Assembly: GCF_008831285.2 (NCBI RefSeq)
Contig: NC_045148.1
Coordinates: 6,825,001-6,889,000, forward strand
Direction: 5' to 3'
From: Nymphaea colorata
Taxonomy: Eukaryota; Streptophyta; Magnoliopsida; Nymphaeales; Nymphaeaceae
DNA length: 64,000 nt
The notes under the pieces were generated by a model that did not search any database, was not told the DNA's origin, and saw nothing but the letters and a program-made list of their open reading frames with translations. A program made the translations under genes and the position numbers. The first letter of the stretch is position 1. The number at the start of each line of letters is the position of its first letter. Positions 13,266 to 24,392 of this stretch are shown piece by piece.

Positions 13266-13514
13266 ACTGATTACCTTTATGGTCCGATGGTTTTTCTTTT
13301 TAACTTTGCAATGCTAAAAATCATCGCAAATAGTGCATTATATGGTTAAAAATCATGTCCAATCAATTGCCATCACAAAATACTATATATATATAACTGA
13401 TTACCTTTATGGTCCCATGGTTTTTCTTTTTAACTTTGCAATGCTAGAAATCATCGCAAATAGTGCATTATATGGTTAAAAATCATGTCCAATCAATTGC
13501 CATCACAAAATACA
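13265..13514 (+). repeat. Two-copy tandem repeat, period about 130 bp
   Basis: Units 13265-13384 and 13395-13514 are nearly identical; for example GGTCCGATGG versus GGTCCCATGG, and GCTAAAAATC versus GCTAGAAATC. TA-rich tracts precede each unit, and another (TA)n lies at 13597-13630. Confidence 0.9.
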
Positions 13515-13593
13515 CATTTGCAATGGTTTTCAGCATCACAAAATATATAAAAAAAAAACAATTCCATCACACAAATTAGCCAGTTGATTTCAA

Positions 13594-13630
<37 letters not shown>

Positions 13631-13639
13631 CTTGAAAGT

Positions 13640-15650
13640 TTTGTTTATATATGTGGAATAAAAACGCCTGAGGTCTTACTTCTCATCCAAGTCTTAACCA
13701 TCATTATGTGCCTTGGTGATTTGTGTCATTAGACATAACCGGGTCACTGCTGGATGATAGAGACTCCTGGATAGCTAGTCATCCATTGGGTTGGTGGACC
13801 GCAGCAGCCATCATCCGCCACGGTTGTTGGCAAAATTTGGCGAGTACTCGCCGGCCGCCGGCCCCACCCGTAGCGATTGGCTCTGGATATCGTCAACAGC
13901 ATGAACATCTCAATAATTATTCTGTAGACATGAGTATTGACGAGAGTCGAAATCCGGTCGCCGGATGGAAAATGTAACGGCTAAATAAATGAATTATGTC
14001 TGTTACTATCAACTTCATATATCTCAAAAATATATCAAAAAAAACATGGCTAAATGATTGAATTAATTCTGTCAGTACCAACATCATCAATTAAAAAAAA
14101 TATCATAAAACATCACGACACGGCTAAATATGATTTTTGGTGACTGGTTTTAATATCTAATTATCCAACAACAATATCCGGCGGAGTACATTACTTGTAA
14201 ATTACCAAAAACCACCACTGGCATCCTTAAAATGTCAAGGCAAGTCTATAAATTTTAATTTAATTTTCTGAAGGATTGACGACAAAAACTATTCCCCATG
14301 ATCAGTTGTCATTTAGACCAAACTATTTATGTTCATTCTAACATCTATTGACGAGGATATGCCTAGTCTATGACATCGCCCATGTAGATTCTTTCGAGAG
14401 AATATAACTGTAACAAGCTTAAAGTTTGTTTGATTTTATTGGTGCCTTCTTATTTTATAAATCAAACCGCAAGTTTTCTGTAGCTTCTAAAATTCACCGA
14501 TGGAACGTGGAACATGCGTATTTTAGATTCATAAATCTATGTTTTGATCACAATATTCCGGGTGTTTATACACTGGTCATTCTTGTTTAAATTTCATTCC
14601 AAGGATTGATCAGCTATGCATTTTAGTGGATATGATGTAGACCAATGTACGTGAACTAAATGTTGGTGTATGAACTAAATGTTGGTGTATGGAATTTGAT
14701 CCATACTGGACACTCATATGCAATACCGCAGATCCTTATGTAAGGGCATTTATGTCATTTTGTATATATGTGGGTTTGCCCTAATCCTTATGTTGTGAGG
14801 AGGGCCGTAGTTTTCTTCTTGGTCATCTCTCTGAGAGTGTCTGTGTTCATCTGAGAGTGAATAGTGAAAGTTCTGTGCGACCATGGACGTAGAAGATTAT
14901 CGCTTCGAACCACGTAAATCTATGTCTTCTTTCTTGTTGCTTTTATCCCTCTCTTGAGAGTGCGAGAGGAGAGTTTTGTGTGTTGTTACTAACACTAAGG
15001 ACATGTGATGAGAGAGAAAACATATAATGTGAGCTTAACTATGCTTGAAATCGAGGTGGGGAGGTACAATTCCAGCGGCCAAAGATCACCCATATAATAT
15101 GAGGATATATAGTTTTCAATATAAATTAATGAAGATCATGGATCGAAGTCTCTCCTGGGTAGGACGGATGGACCTAGATCCAAGTAAGGGATTTCGATGC
15201 CTTTCAATAGCTAAGTTCCACAAAATATGGTAAACTGAAAGAAACAATGAAAAATGAAAGAGAGAGCGAGCAAAGGCAAACAGACAACGCAATCCATACG
15301 TGGTTTGGCAAGAAGTGCCTCAGGCCAATACCACCACTCTCTCTACTCCTTCTCTTGAGTTTTTTTTTTTTTTTTTTCCAGTAGATTAGAGTAGAAGTGA
15401 CGATAGATCTTATTAATTTATTGCGGTCATGACCCTCATTACATATTTTCTTTGATCTACATTCCTTGATTACAAGGTATTGTTAGATAGACTTTATCAT
15501 TTCGATTCACATTGGGATCACGATAGATAGGGTCGACTTTCCTTTCTTCATCATCTCCTTGCCATCAGATTTCTTGCAGTTTAACATTACCCCAAGATTC
15601 CTTTTACTACAACTTACCATCTCATGCAAGTTTAACATCCCCTCTCAATT
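13640..15650. other. Non-coding spacer
   Basis: No supported gene. Small open frames at 13723-13977 and 15045-15233 have no family resemblance. A 19- to 20-base tandem (TGAACTAAATGTTGGTGTA) occurs twice at 14652-14690. A T-run lies at 15360-15377, next to the copia relic that follows. Confidence 0.45.
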
Positions 15651-15659
15651 TAATCTCCT

Positions 15660-16640
15660 AAAGATTTAGCTTGTTCCATAGCATGGTGAACCAAATACTT
15701 GAAAGTGCTTACGTGAGGACGTCGGCATTTTGCTCTTCAGAGTTCAAGAACTATAACTGTATTTCTCCTTTAGCAATATGTCCCTTGACAAATTAATGAA
15801 AATAAATTTCTATATGTTTGGCTCTTACATGAAAAATTGGCTTTGTGGCAAGAAAAGTTATACCAAGATTGTCGCACCGGATGACCAGAATACTGTTGAT
15901 GCTCTCCAATCTCTTGAAGAAGTTGCTCTATCCAATTGATTCAAAGACTGCGGCAGCCACTGCCTTTTATTCAAACCCCAGTCACCGATCCAGCAAGTCA
16001 GCCGATTCTTGTCTGAGTCGCCAGAGCTTTTGTGTTAACTCGCTTGGGTCCTGACTCGTGGCCCAGTGAAAAGATGATCCCGAGCCGACTCGGGTGATTT
16101 CGAGTCAACTCACCCAGTTTGCCAACAGGCTTCCAACAAGGAGTTCTTGGATATATTTATCCTGTGATGGAATAGTACCGTCTTTCTCATAAATGACTTC
16201 CATTTCTAAAAGGTAATTTAAAACTTTTGTCTTTGATAGAGCTCTCTTGAGAGTTCCGTAATGAATCTCATGAGTCGGCTCTTTTCACTGATAAAATCAA
16301 TGCGCCGTGGACTACGAGGTGTATTCAGGTCAACAGTTGGTGCTCTAGGTGACACATGGAATCCGATTCAGTCACACTTTGAGGTTCATAAGGCAAAGGA
16401 ATAGGTATAATTACAAGCAGTGAGGTTGGACTAGGTTGCCCTGGTTCTTCATGGGTTGTCCTTGCCAAGAACATGAGTACTAACTTCCTGTACACTAAAT
16501 GGGTGTTTATCATTAGGAATGAAATTTTGCTCTCATCAAGCACAAGATGCCCAAACATAACAATCTTCTTTGCAGCATGATAAAAAACAAACGAAACCCT
16601 TATACTGAGAACCATACCCAATAAAGATGCATGGTCTTAA
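15660..16640 (-). pseudogene. Ty1/copia pol relic (integrase end, RT, RNase H)
   Basis: On the minus strand three copia polyprotein pieces appear in order and in broken frames. At 16640-16330 is the integrase C-terminus (FYHAAKKIVMFGHLVLDESK). At about 16250-16130 is reverse transcriptase sequence, which includes LNYLLEMEVIYEKDGTI followed by SQDKYIQELL. At about 15950-15680 is RNase H with the following HIEI..H and NADVLT motifs. The order matches copia (INT-RT-RH). The sequence between integrase and RT is largely missing, so the relic is internally deleted. Stops are numerous and no LTR was located. The 5' side meets the GC-rich repeat at 16660. Confidence 0.75.
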
Positions 16641-16769
16641 CTTGAGTGCTGATGAACATTAGGGCTGGACGTCGGGCCGGGCCGGCCGTACTGAGAACCA
16701 TACCCAATAAAGATGCATGGTCTTAACTTGAGTGCTGATGAACATTAGGGCTGGACGTCGGGCCGGGCT
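16604..16769 (+). repeat. Two-copy tandem duplication, period 86 bp
   Basis: The sequence beginning ACTGAGAACCATACCC at 16604 repeats exactly from 16690. Each unit spans the edge of the copia relic and the start of the GC-rich repeat (GGGCTGGACGTCGGGCC), so the duplication happened after the GC-rich repeat arrived. Confidence 0.95.
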
Positions 16770-17510
16770 GCCGTCGGGCCGGCCCGGCCCGACCCGATTG
16801 GGCCCGGTCCTGGGCCAGGAAAAAACTTGGCTCGGGCCAGACTCGATTGGGCCCGGTCATGGGCCAGGAAAAAACTTGGCTCGAGCCAGACTCGGGCCCG
16901 ATAGGCTGGCCGCAACAGTGGTCCCAGGTCCAATAGGCTGGCCCGGCAGCGGTCCCAGGCTGGATAGGCCGGCCCGGCCCGACTCCCGGGCTCCCCCTTC
17001 CGCTCCTCCTGTCCTCCCTCTCCGCTCCCCCTCTCCCATCCCGTCTCTTCTCTCACTCTCCCTCTCTGCTCCCCCCTCTCTCTTCCCGTCTCCCTCTCCA
17101 CTCTCCCTCCCCCTCTCCCCTTCCTTCCTTTCCCCCTCTCGGTCAATCCCTCTTCCTCTTCCTCTCCGCTCCCCCTCTCCCTCTTTCTTCTCCTCTACGC
17201 TCCCCCTTTCCCTACGCGCGCTCCCTGCTGAAGTCCGGCGAGGGACAGTTCCGGCGTGGGAGGTGGCTCCTACGCTGCCCGCCGCGGCCGTCGACTCACC
17301 GCGGTCCGCGGTCCATCTGTAGCAGCTCCGGGAGGGAGACGGGAGGGGGAGCCGGGCCGGGCTGGGCCTCATTTTGAGTGGACGCGCCCGGTACCCGGCC
17401 CGGCCCGGCAATATTATGGGCCGGCCCCGGGCTTCAGGCCCGATGGGCCGACTTGGGCTGGGGCAAACCTGGCCGGGCGGGGCCGGCCTGACCCGATACC
17501 CACCCTTAAT
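16665..17510. repeat. GC-rich GGGCCGGCCCG repeat with CT-rich core
   Basis: The GC-rich flanks (about 16665-16990 and 17340-17500), full of GGCCGGCCCG and CGGGCCGG words, enclose a C/T-rich low-complexity core (about 16990-17220). The flanks resemble the ends of the elements at 43980-44270 and 59105-59385. Long open frames run through it on both strands because stop codons are rare in this composition. Their Pro/Ser- or Arg/Gly-rich translations have no domain structure, so I do not call genes. Confidence 0.6.
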
Positions 17511-18227
17511 GAACATCACCCAAATAGGGAAAACAAATTTAACTAATGACCCTTGAGTTGGGTCGGGTCCAGCCTCAAAAGAGGACCCGACCCCACCCAT
17601 CACTTAAGTGACGAGCGGGAGAAAGGAGAGGGCACCCACGATGGTGCCCTAGCTCTCACGCCGACCCTCTCTCTCTCGTTTTTGGCTCTTTTGAAGAAAA
17701 GGAAGAGAGGCTTCCCTCGTGGCTCACACCAAGCAAGGAGAAGAGGAAGAAGAAAGCAAAGAAGAGAAGGGGAGAAGGAAGGCAAGAAGGAAAGCAGAAG
17801 AAGAGCACGGTTGTGGGTTTGGGCAGCCGTGTGGGTTCAAGCGTAGAGAGAGAAATTGAATAAAACAAGGGAAAGAAAAGAAGAACATACGGTGATTTCT
17901 TTTCTTGTCGTTTTCTTGTGCATTCATTCTTAAGAATGATTTATGCTATTCTCTGCAAGAAGAACAACGTAGTTGTATTGCCTCTTTGAAGTATAAATAT
18001 ATATATCTCTTGCCCTTGGTTTTTTACCTCATTATTGGGGGTTTTTCCACGTAAATTGGTGTCTATTATTTTCTACATTGTTTAGCATATATCTTGACGT
18101 ATATTGCTGCAATAGTGGTGTTGGAAACTCGTTCTTATGCTTGCAGCCCTGTGATTCTGTTTTTTAGCAGTTTTGTGGTGATTTGCCCTCTTTTATTGTT
18201 GTTGAAGCATTCTTTTGGGGATTATAA
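17511..18227. other. Spacer with purine-rich stretch
   Basis: A GA-rich segment at 17610-17880 gives chance open frames on both strands. The rest is ordinary non-coding sequence. Nothing supports a gene. Confidence 0.4.
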
Positions 18228-18639
18228 CTACCGCAACATGGTCAAAGGGCATGTTTGATTTCCATTCCATTGTGTTTCCATGTTTTTTGAGATGAGCAAG
18301 GCAGCCGGGAATGGGCACTCCAAACATAAGCTACCTTCAGCCGGAACACCATGTTCCGCATATCGAACAAGGTAAACCGCTAGCAAATCATACTTGTGCT
18401 GACTGATCCTTTTCAATAAAGTTGTTTCCAAATCCCAGTGATCGACGCGAAGGGAGCTAGCTAGATAGTGCAGGCCATCTTCGGTCTGGGGCATGCATCA
18501 GGTATTGTTCCCTTGATTCACATCTCATGTATTGTTCCCTTGATTCACATCTCATTGTCCGACCAAACAGCCATAAATAACGTACTGAACATATTATAAA
18601 TGGTTTGTCATACAAAAATAATAAATATATAAAGTCAGG

Positions 18640-18830
18640 GACAGAGCCATAAATTTTTCATGGGATAGGCAAAATTAAAATTTCTAAATTTTGACTAGAG
18701 CCGAAATATTATTTTTCAAACTTTTTATATAAAACAAGTGATTTTTTTTAATTTACATATATTTTTTCTTTTTTGAGATGGGATCAGGGCCCATGCAGGC
18801 CCTAGCTTGACTCCGCCCTTGTATTATAAC
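18640..18830. mobile_element. Non-autonomous hAT-like insertion in copy A
   Basis: The left end is CAGGGACAGAGCCA. The right end, read on the minus strand, is CAAGGGCGGAGTCA, so the ends are inverted relatives of CAGGGGCGGAGCCA. Copy B lacks it, passing from CTATAAAGT straight to AATGATGCGCC, which gives a paralogous empty site. A perfect 8-bp target duplication is no longer visible. Confidence 0.55.
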
Positions 18831-19864
18831 GAGGATGCACCAACAGAATTTACCAAGTCATAAAGACTTTTAAAGAATAAGCAATGCTGAGTTCACATTT
18901 GATGTCACATTGAGGAAGAGTGGTTGTTGAGGTGAGGGCGGTTCTTCAACAGTGGGCGTGGAGTTTTCTCATCGTATTGATGTTTGACTGGAAACAAAAT
19001 TCTTGGGGAAATTCGTGGAAGTCAAGCATAATGTACCGCTGGTTTAGACATTAGTAATAGAAGGAATTGGTTTGTTTTCAACGAGCACGCTTGAGGAAGA
19101 ACCCTGTAAGGTCATGATCCGGACTAAGGATGTGATCAGCATATAATTTCAATTGGAATAGACTCGTTGAGAAAAATCACATCCTATCAATGACAGGATG
19201 CAAATGTGATAAAGGATTTTCCATACATAATCTGTCGATTTTTACAGTAATCCAAATCTGTTTACATCTAAAAGATGTGATACTGACCAACATTTAGTAC
19301 TTAGACCAACTTAATTAGGTTTACTTAATTGATTGGGATTTGATTGAGTTACACTTGATTTTTTTTTTTTTTTTTTTTTACGAAGAAAATGTCAGCTCTT
19401 TTTTTTTTTTTGGTTGGGATTTGAACTCATATTCAAAAAGTATCTAAACAAAGAAGTAGTAAGCTAGCTAGTACCTGTTTTCTTTACCGATTAAATGGAT
19501 TCCGAATCAGGTGGTCAGCCCGTCAAGTAAACCCGACCCATAAACAACCTTGCCCGTTGGGGGTAGATTCAAATCCGATATGTTGCCATATGTGACTGTC
19601 CAGATATTTCTTATTTATTTTAACTTGGAAATGAATTTCTGCGGACCATGTCCAATTTTTCACACGTAATCAGCTTTACATGTTTGTGAAAATCAGATAT
19701 TTTTTGAACTTGGTACCAAAACCATATGACGGTTTCTGCATCTTAATTGCGAAAAGGATGTTTGTTATCTATTTCAACGATTTGAATTTGGATTTAAATC
19801 CAATGTTGGATTAGACCCAACCGTTGACATAGAACAAAGCAGCGTGCTGTGTGAGAAAAGGAAG

Positions 19865-20055
19865 CGAACTTGGTTATATGCGCCATACTGATGCATGAAT
19901 TTTTGTGCGCCGGTATGGTTAATGACTAAACTACCTTTAAATCACACTAGAAAAAAAACTTTTTGTAAACAAAAAAAATGAAAAAAAAAAGTAAAAACAT
20001 TATAGAAGACATTTCTTTTTAACAAATTATCAGTCTTTCCTTTACAGCGTACCGT
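19865..20055. mobile_element. Small insertion in copy A, absent in copy B
   Basis: Copy B runs from GAAGACGGCC to AACAAAAATTTCC. Copy A has about 190 extra bases between the corresponding points, with ends ATGCGCCATACTG and, on the minus strand, GCCGCACGGTACGCTG. Related sequence occurs at 10480-10790. It is MITE-like with no coding capacity. Confidence 0.5.
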
Positions 20056-21317
20056 GCGGCCATTCCAAAAATTTCTTTGACACGTGCAAGAAAATAACTT
20101 ACAAACAGTTTGGAAAGTTAAAAACATATAAAGAAAGATATAAATAAGATCTCTAATGGGAAATTTTCTTTGTCCTTCCAATAAACGCACCCAAATCTCT
20201 CAATGAAATTCATGACTCCAGCCTGTGCACGGTTGTATTTGAAGACTTTTTAACATTCTCTAGCATGAGTTCTTTTCATGATGTTATCCTTGCAGTGCAA
20301 CCACTTGAAAAGTCTTTAATCCCCAAAGTTAAACAAAAATATATATTGTAAAGTCAGTCGAGGTGATTCAGCCAATAAATAGTTATTCCCTCAAAGGATA
20401 CAAACTTTTTTTGTGTTGACCATTGGCTTTGGACGTTTTTTTCCCCTCTTTTTTGTCTCTTTAATTCTGTAGTTCTGCAATAATTTAACGTGCTTTCCTC
20501 TATGGCTCCTTCAGTTATTCGATGTAGAAAGCAAAGTTAAAGATTTGTATCTTTCTCCTTCTCTTTTATGAAGTGATAATCAATTCCTGTTTCTGTGCTT
20601 TATGTGCACAAGGGTGTCTTTTACGATCCATTTAAACGCAAACTTGATGAAAAGAAGTCTTTAATCTTTTTAATTTATCGTAGAAAGGGTTGGTTGCATT
20701 TTAACGTTACCAACCATTTTTGTTGTATCGATTATTACCACCAAAAGTTTCAGTGCGTTTCCTAAATCTTTTCTTAATCCTAAAAGAGTAAGAAAATATA
20801 ATGAAGACATCCCTCCAACAAAGCTGGTTAAGTGCACAGGTGGATGCTAAAAATTGGTGCACAGGGGTGGAATTGATCAAACTATTCATATTAAATAATA
20901 AAAAAAAAACTTGGTGCACAGGAATGAAAATGATCAAACTATTCATATTAAAATAATAAATAGACTTTGTAAAAGGGCAAAAAGGGATTGTAAAAAATGA
21001 AAATGTCTAAAATGTCCACCTCTTTTAAACAAGTTTCAAAAATGCCCCCACGCCTTCGGTGCATTTTTAGACTGCAAGCTGACAACTCCAAAGAGAATAA
21101 CAGACCCAGAAAACATGAAAAAGGAAAGTTTTGGTGCAGCTTCTTTAGATGTACCTTACCATGCTCTGGGTTAATGGTTCAGCCAAATGCCCACCCATTT
21201 ACACACCCAACTATCTCAATGAAATTCATCAACTCCACAGTGCGGCTGAATCTCTTTGAAAGCACACATACATTTTGTTTTTTTAAAAGTTATAAACTTT
21301 TTAACATATGCCTAAGG

Positions 21318-21720
21318 TTGTACAATGAGTTGAGTCAACTTAATCACGACTGGAACTTGTTCATATAAGTTTGACTCGAGCTTGACTCATTTAATAAGCA
21401 AGCCAAGCTTAAGCTTGAGTTAAAAATCAAACCATAAATGAGTTGAGTTCATGTTACACGAGCCGAACTTGTTTAAACTCAACTTGGTTCGTGCCTTTTC
21501 TGTTTGTTAATTTTCAAGAGTGTCGGTAATTTTTGACAAATTTGAACACCTTTTTGTGGCTTTTAATTTTGTTTAAAGAAAAAAATATATGAATCAAGTG
21601 CTACAAGCTTTACCAAGTCGAGCTCGAGCACATACTCAGTTTACTGGGTCGAGTTCAAGTTCACCTCATAAAGCTCGAGCCTATCACAAGCCAAGCTCGA
21701 CCTGGCGAAGAGAGTGGTTG
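21318..21720. repeat. TCGAGC-rich interspersed repeat
   Basis: Member of the family at 11226-11560 and 60230-60615. With the latter it shares a segment outside the GAGCTCG words: TTAATTTTCAAGAGTGTCGG here against TTAATCTTCAAGGGTATGTC there. It sits as an insertion within unit 2 of the tandem duplication. Confidence 0.6.
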
Positions 21721-22311
21721 ACTCTAGAATCCTACACATTTCTCTAGCATGAGCTCATTTGATGATATTATATATCCTCATCATCATAAAAGGATGGTTG
21801 CTATGCAGCCACTGGAAAGATGTTCAACCTCAAAGAAATAAATTATTAATTATTTTGAAGTCAATGGGGGTAATCGTGTCACCAAACAAATAATTCAAGC
21901 TTTCAAAAAACTCATTAAAAACTTGTTTTCCTTAAACTAAGTTTTCAAAAAATTGTTTGAGATAATATCCAATTAATGCCTCTTAATATTTTCAATAAAT
22001 CAGGGAAAAAGTTGTGTGCATTTTATCATTACAAACATTGTAGCGCATCGATGATTGCCACCCAAGAGTTCAGGTGTGTTTTTTAAAAACTTCCATTATC
22101 TAATACCACTAAAAAGATCAGATTTGTTTCCTAAAAACTTTTGTTAGCAAACACTTAGGGGTATTGATCACGTTTACCGTCCAAGATTTAGGTGTGTTTC
22201 ATAAAAACATCCTAATCTTAGAGTAAAGAAGATAGTGAAAACAGTCAACCAACTTGCATGATGTTGCCCATACTTTGAAGCTAACTCTACCTCAGGTCAA
22301 CTCAGAAGAAC

Positions 22312-22475
22312 CAGGGGTGGAGTTTTAAAAAATTGGCTAAGGGGTGCTAGTTATATAATTTTAAATTTTTAAGGGGCATCTGTATGTAAATGACCACGAG
22401 TTTCAATACGAAACAAACATTTTTTTGGGCTTGTGTGGGCAATCGCCACCATAACCACACCTGCCTCTGCCCTTA
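22312..22475. mobile_element. 164-bp non-autonomous hAT-type element with 8-bp TSD
   Basis: It is flanked by the exact direct repeat AGAAGAAC (22304-22311 and 22476-22483). The left end is CAGGGGTGGAG and the right end on the minus strand is TAAGGGCAGAGGCAGG. An 8-bp target duplication with CAGGG-type ends fits the hAT superfamily. The uninterrupted target is still visible in the two paralogous positions, about 21088-21105 and 45960-45978 (AAAGAGAATAACAGACC type). Confidence 0.75.
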
Positions 22476-24331
22476 AGAAGAACAGAGCACAGAAACAAGG
22501 AAAGAAATATTTGGTGCATGTCTTCCCAATTTTTATAGATGAACCTTCTCATGAAGTTGCTTCTAAGTTCTCAATTCCACCGAATACATCATCGGAGCAG
22601 CTGTTGACAAATTACACATTTCTTCTGTAAGGTATTGAGCAAAGAAAGAGAAAAGAAAAAAGAAAAGAAAAAGAAAAATATTGTTGAAGAATGAGGTTAC
22701 AAGAGGAGAAGATTACCAATGAGGAGAAGAAGACTATTACATCACAACTGGGGAAACTCTAAACCTATTCATAGAGAGATTAGGATCATTCTAAATGTGA
22801 ATAATTACTAGGTAATGAGAGTTTAACATTAATGTAACTTGGTGGTTTACATTAATCATGGTGGTTGGGAGTAGGTGATTCTTCTCCAGACTTCTCTGGA
22901 TCAATGTTATCTGGACACTTCCTCAACACCTTCTATATATATTGGTGCAGTTGATAACAAATTACACAGAACTTCTCACTTTGGTAAGCACTCTTCTGAT
23001 TTTACGTGCCCTTTCAGCTTCTTGTTTTCTTGTTGTAACCTTTTCCCATTTTGCTTCTTTTTACCATATTTCGGCATGGATGTTCGAATGAAACAACGTG
23101 ATTTTGATTCCATCTTTATTTCATTACAAGTTGATAAGTGTTTCTGGTTTTCTATTTGTGCGCTCGTGTTAATTGTTGAGCCTTGCATGTTATTAATGAT
23201 TTGCGTTCTTGAGTGATGGCTTGCCTTTAAACTTTTTCTGTTAGTAGAGTTGTTCAAATGTGATGATCTATGGGTTTGTGTAATCTATCGTCTTGACTCG
23301 CTTCCTGATTAGCTTTTACAGTCATCAAATAAAGATAGAGATCGAAAAGGGAAAAGGTTTTGAATGCCCTTTCATGTTCTTCTACCTCGAAATAAGCATA
23401 CCTTTAATTTCCCATAAAGAGTTCGTTAATATCCTTTCCTGGAAGGTTAAAGGGAGACATGCATGATTTCTTGTAACTAAATCCGGTGGCTTCTCCAACC
23501 TATAATGCCCAACAATTTGTGTGATGATATTTCAATTCTCTGGTGATTACCTTGGTTGATGCTCATCGGTAATTTGTTGCCTTTGTTCATTTCGTCAACT
23601 TTGTAATGTAAAAAATTTCGACAGATAAAGTTCTAGAGCCGATGATTCTTATCAATGTTTCAAAATCCAGTGATTCTGGAGTCGACTCATCCCTTCTAAA
23701 AATCCAAAAGTAACGACTCCAATATCCTCAAAATTAAAAATAAATACATCATACGTGAAGTTAAACTTAATTAATCTTAACTTTTGATTTGTACAATACA
23801 AATTTAATAATTGAACAAAAATTCTAGATTCTTGTATTTCAATAAGTTAGAAGATTTGTGTCAAAATTTAAGTAATTGAATAATTAATCAACTTGCTAAT
23901 TACAAAATACAAAGTTTATCACTAATCCTTGTTTGTTGGAAGTTGTACTTTCTTCCTTATTCCTTTTCTGAATTTTTTATTCTCTTGGTGATAGAAATCC
24001 TCACATTTTGGTAGTAAAAACATCCTCCTTTTTTCACATATAATCCCTATAATAGGGCATCATGTGGCTTTAGTGCAGAAACCAAAATGTACCATTCACA
24101 ACTGACATCTTATAAGTTAATAAAAAACAGTCGCTATATGGCTGAATGCTACCGGCCCATATATATGCCAACATGTACATGCTTTGTACGTTCCCCTTAT
24201 TAGGGTTCACATTTCTCTCATGACCTGCCCTTTTAGCTTCTAGTTAGTTGATCGTCTTGCTTTTTCGAAGTAACAGAGAAAACCACTCTTTGAGTGGCAG
24301 ACTTAGATCATCTCATTTACAGCTTTATAGA

Positions 24332-24339
24332 TATATAAA
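24332..24339 (+). promoter_or_regulatory. TATA box of BAHD gene 2
   Basis: TATATAAA, 61 bases before the ATG at 24393. The spacing predicts a leader of roughly 30 bases, like that of BAHD gene 1. Confidence 0.5.
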
Positions 24340-24392
24340 CACTCAGTCTATCGACCAGGAGAAGAACACTTCTTTGAAGATACTATTCAAGC

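Larger units (their letters stand above)
20190..22620 (+). repeat. Roughly 1-kb tandem duplication inside copy A
   Basis: Unit 1 (about 20190-21170) and unit 2 (about 21205-22620) share a common start (CAATGAAATTCATGACTCC against CAATGAAATTCATCAACTCC), TCTCTAGCATGAG in the middle, and an end block holding GGTGCAGCTTC..TAGATG.ACCTT. Unit 2 is lengthened by the TCGAGC-rich repeat (21318-21720) and the 164-bp hAT-type element. Copy B at 43-47 kb has only one unit. Confidence 0.7.
18228..24060 (+). repeat. Segmental duplication, copy A
   Basis: This is colinear and in direct orientation with 43170-46990 (copy B). Matching anchors include GGGCATGTTTGATTTCCATT (18249 and 43189), GATGTCACATTGAGG (about 18900 and 43708), ATTGATTGGGATTTGATTGA (about 19328 and 44567), CGTAATCAGCTTT (about 19665 and 44880) and GGTAAGCACTCTTCTGATTT against AGTAAGCACTCTTGTAATTT (about 22982 and 46165). 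Copy A is longer because it carries a second tandem unit (about 21190-22620) and several insertions. No coding exon is present in copy A. Confidence 0.85.

Noticed and set aside
13149-13349. 66-aa frame with Tyr-Ile repeats
   Set aside because: Translation of a TA microsatellite.
16732-17603. Long open frames on both strands (up to 248 aa)
   Set aside because: They lie in GC-rich and CT-rich repeat DNA where stops are rare on both strands; translations are low-complexity Pro/Ser or Arg/Gly without domains.
22433-23257. Small frames on both strands in copy A (for example 22875-23216)
   Set aside because: The matching region of copy B does not keep the frames open, so they are not under coding constraint; it fits leader or intron DNA.
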